This document shows positions 21,160 to 36,500 of a stretch of 64,000 bases of DNA, in pieces. The notes under the pieces were generated by a model. It had not been told where the DNA came from, did not search any database, and saw nothing but the letters and a program-made list of their open reading frames with translations. Source of the stretch: Acanthosoma haemorrhoidale (taxonomy: Eukaryota; Arthropoda; Insecta; Hemiptera; Acanthosomatidae). The stretch is from the NCBI GenBank assembly GCA_930367205.1, contig OV884009.1, forward strand, positions 37,705,841-37,769,840, written 5' to 3'. Position 1 is the first letter of the stretch; the number at the start of each line of letters is the position of its first letter. The position numbers and the translations under genes are program-made.

Positions 21160-24100
21160 ATCATAAAACTTTATTCCACAGAATGCACTCTACATATTGA
21201 TTTTCTTAGGAGAGTAACAATAATATCACATTTTCAATAACATATATTATTAAAATAAAAATTAGATTCATCATTTTTAAATGCATTTACATTCTTTCTG
21301 CTGAAAACAGCGACGAACAATCAGCAAGCAAATGTACGATTATTAAATTTAAATATAATATCCATGACTATAACATTAATAGTTTTTTAAATATATAAAT
21401 AAATCAACTAAAGCTTAGATTTAAAAATTTGTCTACTCATAATACAGTACATCATATATTATACAAAATATGCTGATATTTCCATAGGTATAATCTTTAA
21501 ATACTTAGTATATCATACATGAGGCACTTGTCAAAAAATAATTTTATTTTTAAAAAGTAGTGCCTAAGAACCTGGAAGACAGAAAAACAAGACATTTATA
21601 TAACTGCAGAAACTTATTTTAAGAAAAGAACAAATAAAACAGTTTTGGGCAACAAAGACTATTGCATACTGATTTTTTTTTTTTTTTTAATGTAGTACAT
21701 CAGTATACCTTTATAAAAGTAATAAATCATTATTATATGATTTGGAAACTCTTTCATGATTTTTTTATTTTAAGATGTTCCAATTTTAATGGGCACTTTG
21801 TTTTGTTTTTTTCACACACAACATTATTTGAGCACTAACAATGAATCAAATACTAACATTTGAATTGTAAGAAAAATTTATTATATGCCAGTTGCACCCC
21901 GTTGAGATAATATTGATTATTATTCTGTTGTTAGACAATAATATTAATTCCTTTAGTTTCTTAATGACAAGTTTGTGTTATGAAATAGAGTGAGAGCTTA
22001 TCTTTTTTACAATTTTAAAAAAAATATAACTTCCATGTTCAGTGAAAAAAAAAAAAGCCTTTATCGATTAACTTATCTTAATGAAGATGTTATTATTAGG
22101 CAACAAAATTATAATAAATTAGAAACCTAACTGTCTAATACAACAGTTATTATTAAATTTAAAGAGCACTGTTACTTTTGTAATCAATATGAAGTTAGCA
22201 TTTAATAGCTGACATGTTCGACTAAACATACTATTTACCAAGAAATGTCTTAGCATTAATTCATAGAAATTTCAAGATACAATCACTAAACAAAAAAAAA
22301 TTTGGTTAATCCATAGAATTCAGGATAAAAAAAATTGCATGTAGAAAAAACTCATCACACCATCTATATCATTCTGAATATTTTTACTTCCCTATTCTCT
22401 TTTTGATTCCAATATTTTATTAAAACTTGAATTTTACAATCAACATACTTTTTTTAAGCATTATAACCCTACCAAAAGACAAACTTATAATTGTTGTACC
22501 CTTTAAATTCAGGTTTTTAGACTTGTCCTATTTTAATCCTGACCATTAACTCTGTACTCAAAGGAAGGTTTTTACACCTGTATTATGAATTGAGCACGTG
22601 AGTTCTGTTACCAGAGATATCTTGGATTGGTATGATAACAATTTTTGTTGATAACATCATGAGCAACAAAGAGCCACTGCAACTTAATCTTAAATCATTG
22701 TATTCTTCAACATCTTAATAAGACCTTTTGAAGATCACACTATTTTCCTAACCTTTGTCGGACATTTTTAAAAATATGTGGGTATCCAACTTGGCTTTTT
22801 AGAAGGGAAGTCAAGAAACCACAAACGACATGTTATAAGCATGGATAATTCTGGTCAATGGTTCGTAGTTATTGAGAAAATTTGTAACAGAAAAATATTC
22901 ATAATCTATTACCTTTTATGGAGCATTAGTGAGAGTTAAAAAGACTTATAAAGAGATATTCAAAATAAACAAAATATGTTTGAAAATATTTCCATAATAA
23001 AAATTTGCTTTGCTTAATATTCTTGATATGTAAGCTAATGTCACCTAGTAGCATGAATGAGGCTCTTAACCCAAATTGACTTGCATTACACATCCCTGAA
23101 TTATGTGTCTATTTTCCAATGTAAAGTCTGTTTCCAGTATATTTCATTAATGATCAGTTTTTTTTTTTTGGTGAGAGACACAAAGACTTATATTAGGTTA
23201 GTTGTCATATCTTTCCAGTAAATGATTTGCTTCAAGTATCATAGTTTTCATTCTAACGTCCCACCAGCTTTTTTGTAAATACCCACAAGTATGGCACATA
23301 AACTTTTGCTTAGGTCTTCTAGTTGTTATGCTTACAAATCACTACCAACATAGTGATAACTCATTTTATACTTTGTTTTCCCATTAACTGATACTCTCAG
23401 GCAATAAACACAAAACTAAATGTAGTCATAAGAACTGGCATCTAACAAGTGGGTTAAAACTACTGACTATATGTAACAACAGCATGTCAAAATTCATCTT
23501 TCAAGTCCAAAATACTAGCTCTAAAAATATGTTTTTGAACTGTAGTTCCATTCTTTCTTTCAAAGAGAGCATTAATAAAGCAGATATTAAGGACAATGAA
23601 TTCACTTGATGTTTAATAAAAGTTATCAGTTTAAGAAGAATAAGAACAAAGTATTATGATACAACTGTTCACATCAGTCAAATAACAACTCGAAATAAAA
23701 TTAAAATACTTTGGTTACATCAGGAAGAGTTCATAAAAAATGACATGTGTCAAAATAATATGTGAGCTTTATCTATGCTTCTTGTTTCCATTAGTTTACT
23801 TTTCAAAAAGTTTAGCTATAAGGAGTATTTTTAATACACAGCTCAGTCAGTATGTTGGCTGATAAATAACCAACAATTTGTATTTAATACAATTTCTTCC
23901 TTTATCATTTCGAATTTTTCTTTGCAGAACCACTAGATTTTTAACTGTCCTATCATTAAATAAAATTACACATTAAAAATACGTGTTAGTCCATTTTTAT
24001 AACCTAAAGCATTGAAAAAAAGTATAATAGAAAAGAAAGAGCAAACTTTCTAATTTTGATTATTGGACCTCAAATATAAAAATTAAATGATTTCACCGTA

Positions 24101-26904
24101 AATTAAACAATCCTTAATTCATTGTTATCACAAATGTAATTCAAGTAAATGCAAAAAATATAAATACAAAAAAAAAGTAGAAAAAAGTTTGGTAACTTCA
24201 GTCTAATTTTTATCACAATAATGATGACTTTAAGATAACTATGACATCTATAATGACACATAAATTAAGATATACATGTACTTTACTCATGAATTATTAG
24301 AACATCAAGAATTATCCAATAATATGAGTTACCAAGATCTCACTTAAAGTAAAAAACATATTCATCATTTACTGATAGCATTGGAACACAGCTATGAAAA
24401 TATTTGTTGGCTTGAAATATAAACTAAACATTGTCTGAGAATTAAATATCAGTTTAAGGCAAAAGTCTTGAGCTCATGTATAACATTTAACTCACAATAT
24501 ATCAAAAAAACCTTTAAATATTTTAACTTTATAATGTAGGTAAAATTATTTTGGGGGAAATAACAGTTTTCATGATGGTATTGTAATGGAATATATAGGT
24601 TATAAATAAACAATTATACCTATTCAGTAATATTAATAATACAATGCAAGATATTTTAGGCCAAGTAGGCCTACACATCTTTACTTTATTAACGGTTTTT
24701 AAGAATTTCAAGGAGGATCACCCCTGACTTTGCAAAATAATATGATATGTTATATTATGTAGTATATTACTGTATCCACCTCGAAATACTTTGTTTCTCT
24801 TAATTTTTTGTTGCAATTTTCATAGTTATATTTTTTATTTTGTTTTAGTTTTGAGAACACCGATCTGGAAAATATTTAAAATTTTAAAGCTACAATAGAT
24901 ATGTATTTTTATGAAGAAACATGATGAAAAGTCATTCCACTTCGGAACAGTACCAATTAAAATTTTAGATAGATGTGGGCATATTACTATCAGGAACAAT
25001 TACTCAGGTGGTTAAAAAGTATGATTTTTATTTACTTATTTTAATGATATTCTACAATGTATTTTAAGTGATACTGACTTTTTTTTGTTATAATAAAAAA
25101 TTGACCGGCATTCTATAAATTCACCCTCAAAAACCAAATGATGATTTCCTTTTACAGCACAGTATTGATTACCTGGCCATTAACAAGTCCAGTTGATTCA
25201 ATTATCAGGTTTATTAAAAGCCCTAATATTTTTTCCTTGTAGCTTAGAATAAAAGACAAGTGCTTCCTACTCTGTTTTCAGAAAATTTTCTGATATAAGC
25301 AAACAACGCCAAGATAATCAGTTCATCTTTTTCCTACGTGGCAAATGGTTCTTTGGAACCCACTCAGTGTTTTCATACTTTTATATTCTTTTCTTGAAGT
25401 TTCCTTTTTAAAATCTGATTACAAGTTCATGCCTGAAAAATATTTTTCGAATCAGAGCAACACCTTTAGAAAAATATAACACAAAAGCCAATACTATTTT
25501 CTTCTTGCAAACAAAATATTTACCAAAACATCCATTTTTTTTTTTTCAGAACAAAGCAAGAATGTAGTTTTGGAAGAATTAGAAGAAGATTCACTAATCA
25601 ATGTCAGCCATAAATTTGTTTAAAAAATCAGCTAGGAAAAGTGGACCTGACATAGAGTTGTCCATTGAACATAATTGTCTTCAACATTTGTTTGACAAAA
25701 ATGCCCAACTTCTGATAGTGTTCTAGACAAAATAAATTAAATTTAACCAAGTATTTATTATAAACCAACTAAGTAAAATATAATGAAATATGATTATTTC
25801 TTTGCTGTTGGTATGACATTCCATTAAGCTAGTGTTTTCATAGTGTCCCATTATCAAGATTGAGATGTACTTTAATACATTTAAAATAAAATATTTCAAG
25901 GGAATAAATAAAGAAGAATGTGTACTAGAAAGAATTGTACCGTTTTTGTGAAACAAATACATCAGAGAAATTAAAAAAAACATAAAATTCTGGAACCCCA
26001 CTATGTGCTCTTAATTTAAGTATCTTCAGGGTAGTTAGCACAGAACTATACCAGCACTGCTGATAAAATTTTACAGAATGGCACAAAAACTTTTTTTTTC
26101 AAGTTATAAAAGAAGACCATTTCATTTTGTTAACTATTAGGTAATAATAAATTTTGAATCAAATGTGTTTGTTAGACTTCTTAAACCAATATAATTGATA
26201 GTTCTAACCAATATAATAGTTCTGTGAATCAAATATAATTTGATAAAATAAAAATTAATAATCTTGTTAACACAACTTGCCAAATTGATGATTATCTGAT
26301 ACACCACTGAAAATAATTCTTACCCATGAAATAGTTAAACTTGTAATGAAATCAAATCCTTCATAGTAGACCCAAAATTATAAAATTGCCATAAAAATTC
26401 CACCTAGGGTATAAGACCCCTTGAAGTCTTAGTAGCCAACCAGCCAGCACTGCCATTTGCTACTGAAAATATAGACTATTCACTTTGGTTCACCACCTTC
26501 TATTAAACAGGGAAAAAAAAGAAAAGGATCTATTTAATTCCAAATGTTATTCCTAGCATTCATAGTTAAAGAAAAAGAATGTTTCCATAAGGAAAAAAGT
26601 CCTTCATCCTAGGATCGAATTTCTCCATTCACGCCACACCATGCAATTTATCCAACCTAAGTTAACAGTTTATGACTGATCTAATCACTCATTCAGAATT
26701 AAAATAAGAGAACAGTATTCCAATATTGCTATCAGATATTGAGTCACAAACAATATTATATTTACATATAGTATTGTTGCTTCTTAAATAATTCTAATAA
26801 TAGCTGATCTCTATGTACATGTATATCATACAATTAAAATTAAATATAATATATTATGGTGTAGAAAATGGATTTTTTTAATATTTTATACAGTTGAACA
26901 CATC
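21160..26904 (-). other. Possible very long 3' UTR of RILPL, or gene-free DNA
   Basis: Downstream of the RILPL stop there are 5.7 kb without a credible open frame on either strand and without a recognisable transposon, in contrast to the crowded flanks. On the minus strand an AATAAA signal occurs at 21171-21176, near the point where the character of the sequence changes. Long AT-rich 3' UTRs are common in insect genes, so the region may be transcribed, but nothing in the sequence proves it. Confidence 0.25.
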
Positions 26905-27022
26905 TCACAAGAGTGAATCTGGAGGACTTGAAGTAACTGAAATTTTTGAAACTGAAGATACATTTTTCTTAGGGCTGCTACCCAAAAATGTTACATTCGC
27001 TTCATTGAACAGCTTTCGAAAC
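26905..27022 (-). CDS. RILPL: RILPL exon 7: C-terminus and stop
   Basis: Acceptor TTGTTTCTAG, 118 bp, stop TGA at 26907-26905. It encodes FRKLFNEANVTFLG and a serine-rich tail ending PPDSLL. The frame follows directly from exon 6, giving KLFRKLF across the junction, as in related proteins. Confidence 0.9.
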
Positions 27023-30000
27023 CTAGAAACAAAATAACACTAATAAAATACAATAATAATAATTGAAATTTGAAATAATACAAAGAGATAAAAATTTAAA
27101 ATCTACTAATCCAAAAATATGTCAATCCTTCGTTCTGTTTCTTCACAGCTATCCTGATCTTTTTGGACCAGTGGCTCTTCTAATAGTAAATGAATCATAC
27201 ACTTTATTAACAAAAAGAATGAAAAAAAAAAATGTGGATTAGTGAATAAGATGTCTTTAGGTATTTAACAAATTTATTTATAAATATACTTACACGCTAA
27301 TATAGTTTAACTAAAGATTTATCGAATTATTCTAAATTCTATTGCAGGATTCACTCTTAATAATATGTTCATTTCATGATCCACCAAACTATGACACATT
27401 TCATGAAAATAGGACTATAATCTAGTGGAGATAAATAAAATGTTGGTGGCTCTTTCAGTTTTTTTCTTGGGGCTCGGGTAAACACGCAGCTCTTCTTTCT
27501 GGTGTCTTATCCATATTTTTTTGTAATTTGAAAGTCAACGTTTTCGGTTATATTTCACTTTGTTTTCTTCTGGAAGAATGGTAGATTCTGACATGGGACA
27601 AAAACAATCATGTTCATATGCCCATCAAAGAAAGGATAAGAAAAACAATTTTAGAACCTTTTACAATGTATGAAACGGCCCTGACATTGTCGAATGTGAG
27701 ATAGTAGTGGATTCTTGGTGCACATGAGCCATTGAATGACAGACTAAAAAAAAATAAATATTCGCTACTCTTCAAACATACAAAATGATCCTACAATAGT
27801 TTCTGAAATAATTTAAATGATTTAATAAGTGTGTCAATTAAACAACATTTGTTTATAAGTCTATCTGTGCATAAGTTAGGTCAATAAATAAATGTATCTT
27901 ATCCATAAATTTACCTTTTATTTATCATACACTTAAGTACATTTCCAATAAAATTTATTGATACCTAATTATATATTTTTTAAACTTAGTACATAAAAAA
28001 TGTAAGTGTACTTACAATATCCTACTAAATAAATTGAGACCCAGATCCATATAAATGTTAAATATATAATCCCTGTACATATTTAAGACATTGTTCTGAT
28101 GTTCCAATTAAGTTTATTACAGTGGGTGGTGGGTACCCCACGATCCCAGTGAAGGATCAGTGATCCCACGAGGTATAGAATCAGTCTAGTTCTCTCCCCA
28201 GCACAACCAAAAAATCATGTACAATTTTCTCTTTATAATGGCTGCTGTCGCCATTTCAGGAATAACAATGAAGAAAAAGTATATTTTTATACAGTAGGTG
28301 CTTTGCTAGCAATATAAACATGTTTAATAGTACATACTGTTTGAATCAAAAAGTTAAAAGCTTAGAATCTCAAGAAACTATAGCACGAGAACACTGTGAG
28401 TTCATTGCTAACAGTGAGTATATCAATTAGTCCCAAGTGTTTGTTGGGAGAGGTTTAGACCTAACCTGATCTTCCAACAAACGCTTCAACTCATTTATAA
28501 CACTAGAACTTTCTTGACAAGGAACATAACAGAATATCTTAATATATTCAATATTCTACTCTTGAATGTCAGTAGACAGCTGTCAGGCAGTTTGCTTGGA
28601 ACTAATGAGTGAGGGTAGATTTCGCTGTGACTTAAATAACCACAAAGATGAGGTTTTGTATTCCTAATCACAGTAATTAATATTTTCAAATGAATAAATG
28701 CTACAAAACAAATAACATACAGTTTTCTTATTTTAGATTCAGACTTCCTCCACGGAGCATCATTAGGTTCAAAAGGTAGAGGACCTTGAACAGGAGCTTC
28801 CTCATCAGTTGAAGGCTCATCATCTTCTTCTATTCTATAAGATAAATACAAAAAATTATATATGATATAAGTGTTTAAAGATAACATAAGGAAAGAGGCA
28901 CTTGAGGGATGAGCCCTCAACCAAGCAATGATCACCCCTTAGCTAAATGACACATCTGGCCCCTCATTCCTGCAGGAAGAAAAAAATATTGGAATTTTCG
29001 ATTATTTTTTTTTAGCCCAACAATCTTCGTTTTTATTTCACTTTAACCTGTGGCGTCAAACCATCGTTACGACTTGTAAAGATGTAATTGTGTGGTCTTT
29101 GCTCAAATTCAAGTTTGAATTTTTGAATTGAATGAACAGTTTGGTTCATCTAAATCGGTAGCCAATCTACCAGTCAACTAATTGACCCAACGACTTGTCG
29201 ATCTTTCAACTCAAGTCAACCTACAAACAACCCAGGCTGTACCGTATAATTTTCACATATCTATTGGAACATTGGATCGTCATCTTCAATGCTCTTGCAC
29301 ACTTTCTTTTGTAACTGTGTTTGTTTCACCCTTCAATAAGCCTCCTTGTATTTATTATTTATTTCCAGGCTTCTAAATAACTTAATCTCATTTTGAGACC
29401 AACATAATTGTGTATATATGTTTGTTAAGCTATATTTTTTTTTTCACACTGAAACACCTTTATTTTTTATTATATATTTTTTTGAAACCTTATTCTTTCT
29501 TAATTTCACTCACTTTTTTTTTTAAACCTTAGAACAGTCCACTAATTGTTTTTATTTTATTTTACCAGCCCTCTTTATTTTGGTAGCAAAATTACAGGTT
29601 AAACCTAATTAGTTTATATTAATTTTCTGCTTCACCAACACTGACTATAGGCCTTAAAATAATAATAGTTTTATTATAGAGTGACACTTCATACCAGGAG
29701 CCTTTTAGAAACCAGAAATTAGAGATCAACTCCAAAGAATATAGCTGAATGGTGGAGGGTTATTGAGGAGATCAGGTTTCATGAATGAGACAGATGTCTT
29801 ATTGTATGTCAAGCAATATTTTATTTATTCCAAATATGTAAGAAAAAAAAAATGAGCCAGGCAAAATAACAAATCAATTTACAAGTTCTAAATGCAATAA
29901 ATATAACCACATAATATAAATTTAATGAAATGATAAATACATACTCATTTATCAGTTTGTATTTTTGGAGTTCATCTTCCAGTTCAGATATTCGAGTTTT

Positions 30001-33000
30001 CAGCTCATTTCTTTCTAATAATATTTCCTTCAGCTCATCACTTGTAAACTTAGGTTTATTTGAATCCTCAATACTGATTTCTGATAAACTATTTGCATCA
30101 CATCTAGCCTTTGGGTACAATATAATTCATTATATTTCACTTTATTTGTAAAATAAGCAATTGATAATATTATGGAGAAATTAATTAGATTTAGATTTTT
30201 TTTTAAGTGTATACAAATACTTTTTATTGTTGAATTAATAACTTAGCAGCTTAGTCACTGTAACCGAGCTTGAATAATGAATTAAAAAATTTTCAAGAGT
30301 AACAAAACTGTGTCTAATTATAACCTTAGGATTATAGATGATGCATCAGTTTTGAAATTCCGGATTTGAATTTGAAATAGTTTGAAATTTGATGATTTCT
30401 TAATTACAACTTCTAAATATCAACATACGTCTAAGAAAGAAAGGAAATAAGAAATATTTATTTTATAGATGAAAATTGAAAATATATAATTAATTATTTA
30501 GATAAATTCTCAATGTTCAACATAAAAAAAGTGAAAATGAGATAAAATTTTAGGGATTAAATATAACACCTTTTATCAAATCTGTTTGACAAAACAACAA
30601 TTGTTATAAAATATGAAATCATGAACCAACACATTATTTTTGATTAAAAATGTATATCAAATATAATAATAAGATAGCATAAAAACAGTATTCATAATTA
30701 CATGAGATGCACAACTTTTTTTTTTTTCCAAAGAAAATATTTTAAAACAAGGGCAAAAAAAATTAAGAGTTTATTCGATAACCCAAAAGAAAATTTATCC
30801 AAATCAATTTCTAAGATGCAAAAAATTTTTAATATTGTTTTTTTTATAGGGGGGGGGGGGAATGCGTGCTATGTACTGACAAATGTGGTAAGTTAATATC
30901 TTTATTGATGTATGATGTAGCACAGATAATAATAAAACCCTATTTATTGATGTGTAAAGAAACTATGGCTATAGTTTTAGTAGCTAATAGTAGTCTAGAT
31001 CTCATAAGTAAAAATTTAAGAGTAATTTTTGTTTTCATCATAATTAAAAAATATTAATAGCATTCAATATTTTGACTGATAAACAACTAAAACTTCAATA
31101 AAAAAGATTTAATGTAACATACCTTAGATTGCTCAGCAATATCTTTATTTTGTTTTTCAGCAATACCTAAGCATTGTTTCAGATGATTAACCTCATACTG
31201 TTGAGTTTGTAATTGAGTTAAAATATCAGCTCTTTCATCCATAAAACTTCGAATTTGTCCTTGATTTAACCTTTGCTTTTTTCTGAGCTCTTTATTCAGA
31301 CCTGTTAGCCTATCTACTTGATCCGCAAGCTATAAAAAGCATAGAGGAAATAAATTATGTATATTTTGTTCCAATTTTATTCAATTAAATAATATCAACA
31401 ATTTGTTTGACCAAAGCTAAGCATTCAACTAAGAAAACTTTTTGCCCATATGGAGGCAATACAGAGTTGAATTTTTCAAGCAGGTGGAAATCAACAACCA
31501 ACAGTTAATGGCAGAGTCAATTATTATTGATTCCACAACTTTCTAACTCCCATAATGGATTTTAACAGAATGAGGTTTAAATCTTGAAACAATCACTTTA
31601 CCCAATTCTCACTCTTCACTAACATTCAACGAATTACAAGAACCAATTATGTCAAGAAATACAAATTCCACAAAATAATGACAATTAGTTATTTTTTATG
31701 TTTTATTCTACGTCATTTCAAGTTGTTGTTTTTTTTAATGTTTTCTATACATGGTCATATAATGAATTATGTAAATATATATTAATTACACTTTCAACTT
31801 CAGCTATCTTTGAGTTTATTTCTCTGTCTTTCAGCTTGAGCTGATCTCGAAGTTTGTCGATTGAAGCTCTGGATTTTTGCAAAGCAGTTACATCCACTTC
31901 AGAACTTACAGGTTGAGCTAAAAGTGAAAGAATTACAGGTTATAGTCACATTTCTTTAAAATCAACCTAATAGTACTACAGCAAAATAAACAGAATTTCT
32001 TAGTAAATTTGTGGCCAAAATACAAAAGCAATATTAGTGTTTTTTATTGTGTCAGGAATTTAAATAACTGCATGACTGCAAAAATTTATTTATTTTAAGA
32101 CAACATTAAAATAAAGAACTTGAATTATTTAAAAAAACTGAGCTTCAGCGTTTTTGGTTTTTTTCGATTAATTTAGACATTTTTATTGAAACAAAATATT
32201 ACACAATCAGTAGCAATTGTAATTCTTAAAAATAATTAAAATGAGATGGTATAAAAAACATCATTACATCAGCACAATAACTCTTTGAAGATCCCTAGAC
32301 TTAAATCAGTTTTAACTAATTGTTTCAGTTTTCTAGTTCTGTGAACTAAGTAAAAGATATCCATCAAAGGCCACATCATCCTTTCAGTGAATTTTAGGTG
32401 TGCTAGCTCTTCTCACGCCTTTTTTTATTTTTTGTTTAAATAATGATCTTTATTTTCAACATTAGTGTGTACATGGCATCTATATTGAAAATTTATTTAT
32501 TTACATTGTTTACAAAACATAATATTATCAGTAATGTGACAATGATTTTTTATGTCATTATCTTTCTTGGGAGTTCATCCTGTGGGACATCCATCCTTGC
32601 TACATGCCACACCTACCTAAGCCTTCCTAATCTACACTGTTATTTCTAATCTACACCTGAGTTCTTCCCCGATATGTGCTTAACGATTCGCTACCAGAGA
32701 TCCAGTCAATAGTATCATTTGGGTCATACATTCCTCATTATATCTATGTGGTGTTCGGCCTTCTTAAGGACATTGGTACTCTGTGAATTATTATTGAATT
32801 GTTGGAGGAGGGGCCTACTATTAGTCACATTAATGTTTTTTTTTTAATATTCTTGAGTGACGAATAGAATACTGAAGTTACTCTTAAAAAATTACACACA
32901 CACAAACATATGCAGTTTCAGGGCCTTGGAGCAAACATGAAAAAGAAAAATTATTATCACGTGAAACCAATATAATATGCTTTACACACCACAAGGCACC

Positions 33001-33505
33001 AGAGAAGAAAAAACTGGGAGCTTCTCAAGTTTCGTGAAAAAATAGATGTGGCAAAATTTGTATAGATTGGAAGGCACCAATAGGGGTGGAGCATCTAGCA
33101 AGAATGAATGTGGAATTCCAAAAAACTTGCTACTGATATGCTAGTGTAGTCACCAGCCTAGAAGAGTAGGGTGATCCGAACATTAGATGGAAGGACTCAG
33201 TGCACATCAACAAATACTGATTTTACTTTCTCTTTGTTGTTTTTATGTTCTAACATTACACTTATACTTTCTAATTTATATTATCTTGTGTAACGTTTAT
33301 GTAAGTTCTCTAGCCTAGACAGCCTATTATTTGTATTTATTTTTGTTATTCTTAGGGGACTATTATCCCTGAAAATGTTATTTTTTCATTTATTCATTCA
33401 TGTTATTATCAAGATACATAAATCTTGGATACTCGAGTCCATCCTATTTAAAATTTTCAATTTACTTTTACATTTTCCATACATATATTTGGTAAATCAG
33501 TGATA

Positions 33506-33554
<49 letters not shown>

Positions 33555-36500
33555 GTGCAAATCATCAACTGGTTCTAAACAACTATTTCTGCAACACTGA
33601 TAAGGGAGGCATTTAGTATTCAAAGAACGAGAATCTAGATGCAACTTCACAATCAGAATAAAATTTAGGGTATGATTTATACAGAGCTTACACTAAATTA
33701 AATGATTTCCAGATATGTGTATGCAAGTGGTTTCCAGGTAGGTGTATGTATACAAGTTATTTTCATTTTGCTATAATGTTTATAAAAAAAAATCCTTAAG
33801 CATTAGTGGGATAATGAATTCACACTAATTGGGGTACAATATAATTAGTATAATTTTCTATTCATAAAATAAACATATTGTATTTCATATTATGAAAATA
33901 TTACTATTGTGGACTAATGAAGAATCCTTTTTAGCTGCTAAAGTTTTTACTAATTTACGATTTTCTTCTTGCAAGCGATTCATGATCACTACCATCTCAT
34001 GTGCTTCATCTCTCCAATGTTCCTCTATCTGCTCCAGTTCCTAAATAAATTGAAAACATTTATAATAGTATATACAAACAAGAAGCCATAAAATGTCTCT
34101 AAAATTAATTAAATTTTCAAGTTTAATAACATATGGAAATTTATCAATAACAAGTCATAGAAATAGCTACACTATTACATTGGGTTGCTAACTTTTATTT
34201 ATTTCACACAGATATGCAAAATATTTCACAAAAATCCACAGAAAAAAATTATTTTAATCTGGTTATCAAATAAAAAATATCATTAAGTCTCAAGGTAGGC
34301 AGCTAACATTAATTAACAAGTATTCTTCCCCCTCCCCACACAGTATTTTAAAAAATAGCCAAATGAGGCTTGGAGTTGGTCATTCGTCAACTGAATGGTC
34401 GTGCAATATTAAGAGATTTACAGTTCAAAATCAGCTTATGTAGTGAATAAGATAACATTTTTGTTGTGAAAATGTCAACAGTAAAAATAAAGAGAATAGA
34501 AGTATTTCTATCCTCAACTATTCCCTTCTCACTACTAGTTGTCATTGGTTTCAAATTTAAATACTCCTTACCTATACCTGCTGAAATAATAGCAATTCTC
34601 TGCAACTTGTTACTTTTAAACTACTCCCACAGATTAGATCAATATCTCCGGAGAAGTCGGTCCAGCAATAAACAGCCTCTGAATATTTCTCATACCTTCA
34701 AAATATTTTCCTAAATCCTTTTGTTGTGAAAATGTCTAGAATGGTACTATTATTTTGATCACAATACTTTTTTAAATGGAAACTGATTTTTAAGGATTGC
34801 TGTACCTAATTAATTAAATTTTTTAGTTAAGTGTTAAAACAAAACTGGCTATTTTTTAGTGACAGAATTTCCAACTGATGTGGTCCACTGATAGAATTTA
34901 TAAATTTTAGAAACAAAACAAACTGTAACAACCCACATAATCCTGGAAAGCAGTTATCTTGTCAAAATTTAAATAGAGGAACAGAAAATTGTTAGTAGTC
35001 CGGAAAAAGTGTTCCTAATGTTTTTTTTTTAGATATATATATATAGATATCCATGACAAAGGACTGGGGGGGGGGGGGTTCAGTACTTAATTCAATTTCA
35101 GTAGTATCATACATTATCTTGGTTTGACTCTAGACAGATCCCTAACCTTCACATAACATTCCTATTATGTTCCTTCTTGTTATTCTTACGGTACAATGTT
35201 CCAGAATAAAGTTCTTTTTTCCTTTTCAGAACATATCAACAGGAAAACTGATTAAAAAAAAAAAAAATCATATATAAAATGTTCTAGTATTTTAACAAAA
35301 CTCCTACTTGTAGTGACAAAAATATAGTTATTCTCTATAAATCAGTCAGTTATCCCAATCACACATAACCTACGCTTCACCAGTATGAAGCTCCACTTGC
35401 AAAAAAACTATGGTAACTAGAAAGAATCCAAAACCTAGCCTAGTATATCATAGCATCAACAACTATCCCCACTACCCCAAAATAACCACTATGATAATTT
35501 AACATTTAATAAAGCAATCCCTCACAATTATATAATACATACATGTTCAGTTATGCAGAAAATTTGAGAATCCGGAAAAGGTCAGGCATTAATTATTCCA
35601 CATAACAAGACTCTAAGAAGCATAGCCCTGACAAGCATTCATCTCAGAGCAAGGCTCTAAGGCATTTAAGAAAAATTAGGGATGCAAAACAACTATTTTT
35701 GTAAAAATAAATATACTTTATTGAAACAATACAGTTAAAGAATAAATCAACGACCATTAGTATAAAGACAAAAATAACTCAAAACACAAAATAAGTAAAT
35801 AATATTGATGTTAGTGATATACAATTATTTAAATTAACTAGCATTATAAGAAAGATGGAAATTTAAAAATAAACATTCTTCAGCCATAATTTCAATATTA
35901 AAAACCTAGTCTGTTTAAATGAATTTATACAATTTCATATTTTAACATTCATGGACTTTAATAAAACTTAAAATTGTTATACAAATGTTATACAATTTCT
36001 TAATACTACAGCATACTTTATCCTTCCTCAACCCAGTATTTTTTTAAATTAAAATGCCACTTACATAGACACAAAAGCTGTTATTATTTGTTTTTACACT
36101 ATTCCCTCCTATAAAGCGGTTTTGATTATGAACAGTTTCTGTTTTGGTTTCTTAAGATTTTTATAACATGGCTTCCCTCGTATTACAAGGATTTCTCACT
36201 ACGGCCTTATGGTCTCCTTTTAGAGAAAAAAATGCAGCCTTAACACAGCTTTGCAGCATGAATAAGACTCCTATAATAGAGATTCAGAAAACAAGTAGAT
36301 AATTATAGAATAGAAGAAGGGGTATGAAAATCATTTCACTTACTTCAATAATAAAAGCCTAAAAATACTTTTTTATTTAGTAACTAGTTGCTATATAAAA
36401 ATAACTAATCAACTGAATAATATTTAGAAATAAATTCTATAAACAGCGATTTTTTCCGCGTTCTATCTCTTATAACTTGGAATCTTATAGGAGGGTACTT

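Noticed and set aside
25723..26001. 92-codon hydrophobic minus-strand frame
   Set aside because: It is rich in Ile, Leu, Phe and Tyr, as any AT-rich DNA would give, with no splice context or homology.
28835..28935. Extension of the RILPL exon 6 open frame to 28935
   Set aside because: The hydrophobic N-terminal part lies before the acceptor TCTTATAG; RILPL homology begins only at IEEDDEPS.
30849..35075. G-runs of about ten bases near 30850 and 35067 as quadruplex or regulatory sites
   Set aside because: Single homopolymer runs cannot form a standard four-tract quadruplex alone, and nothing nearby supports a function.
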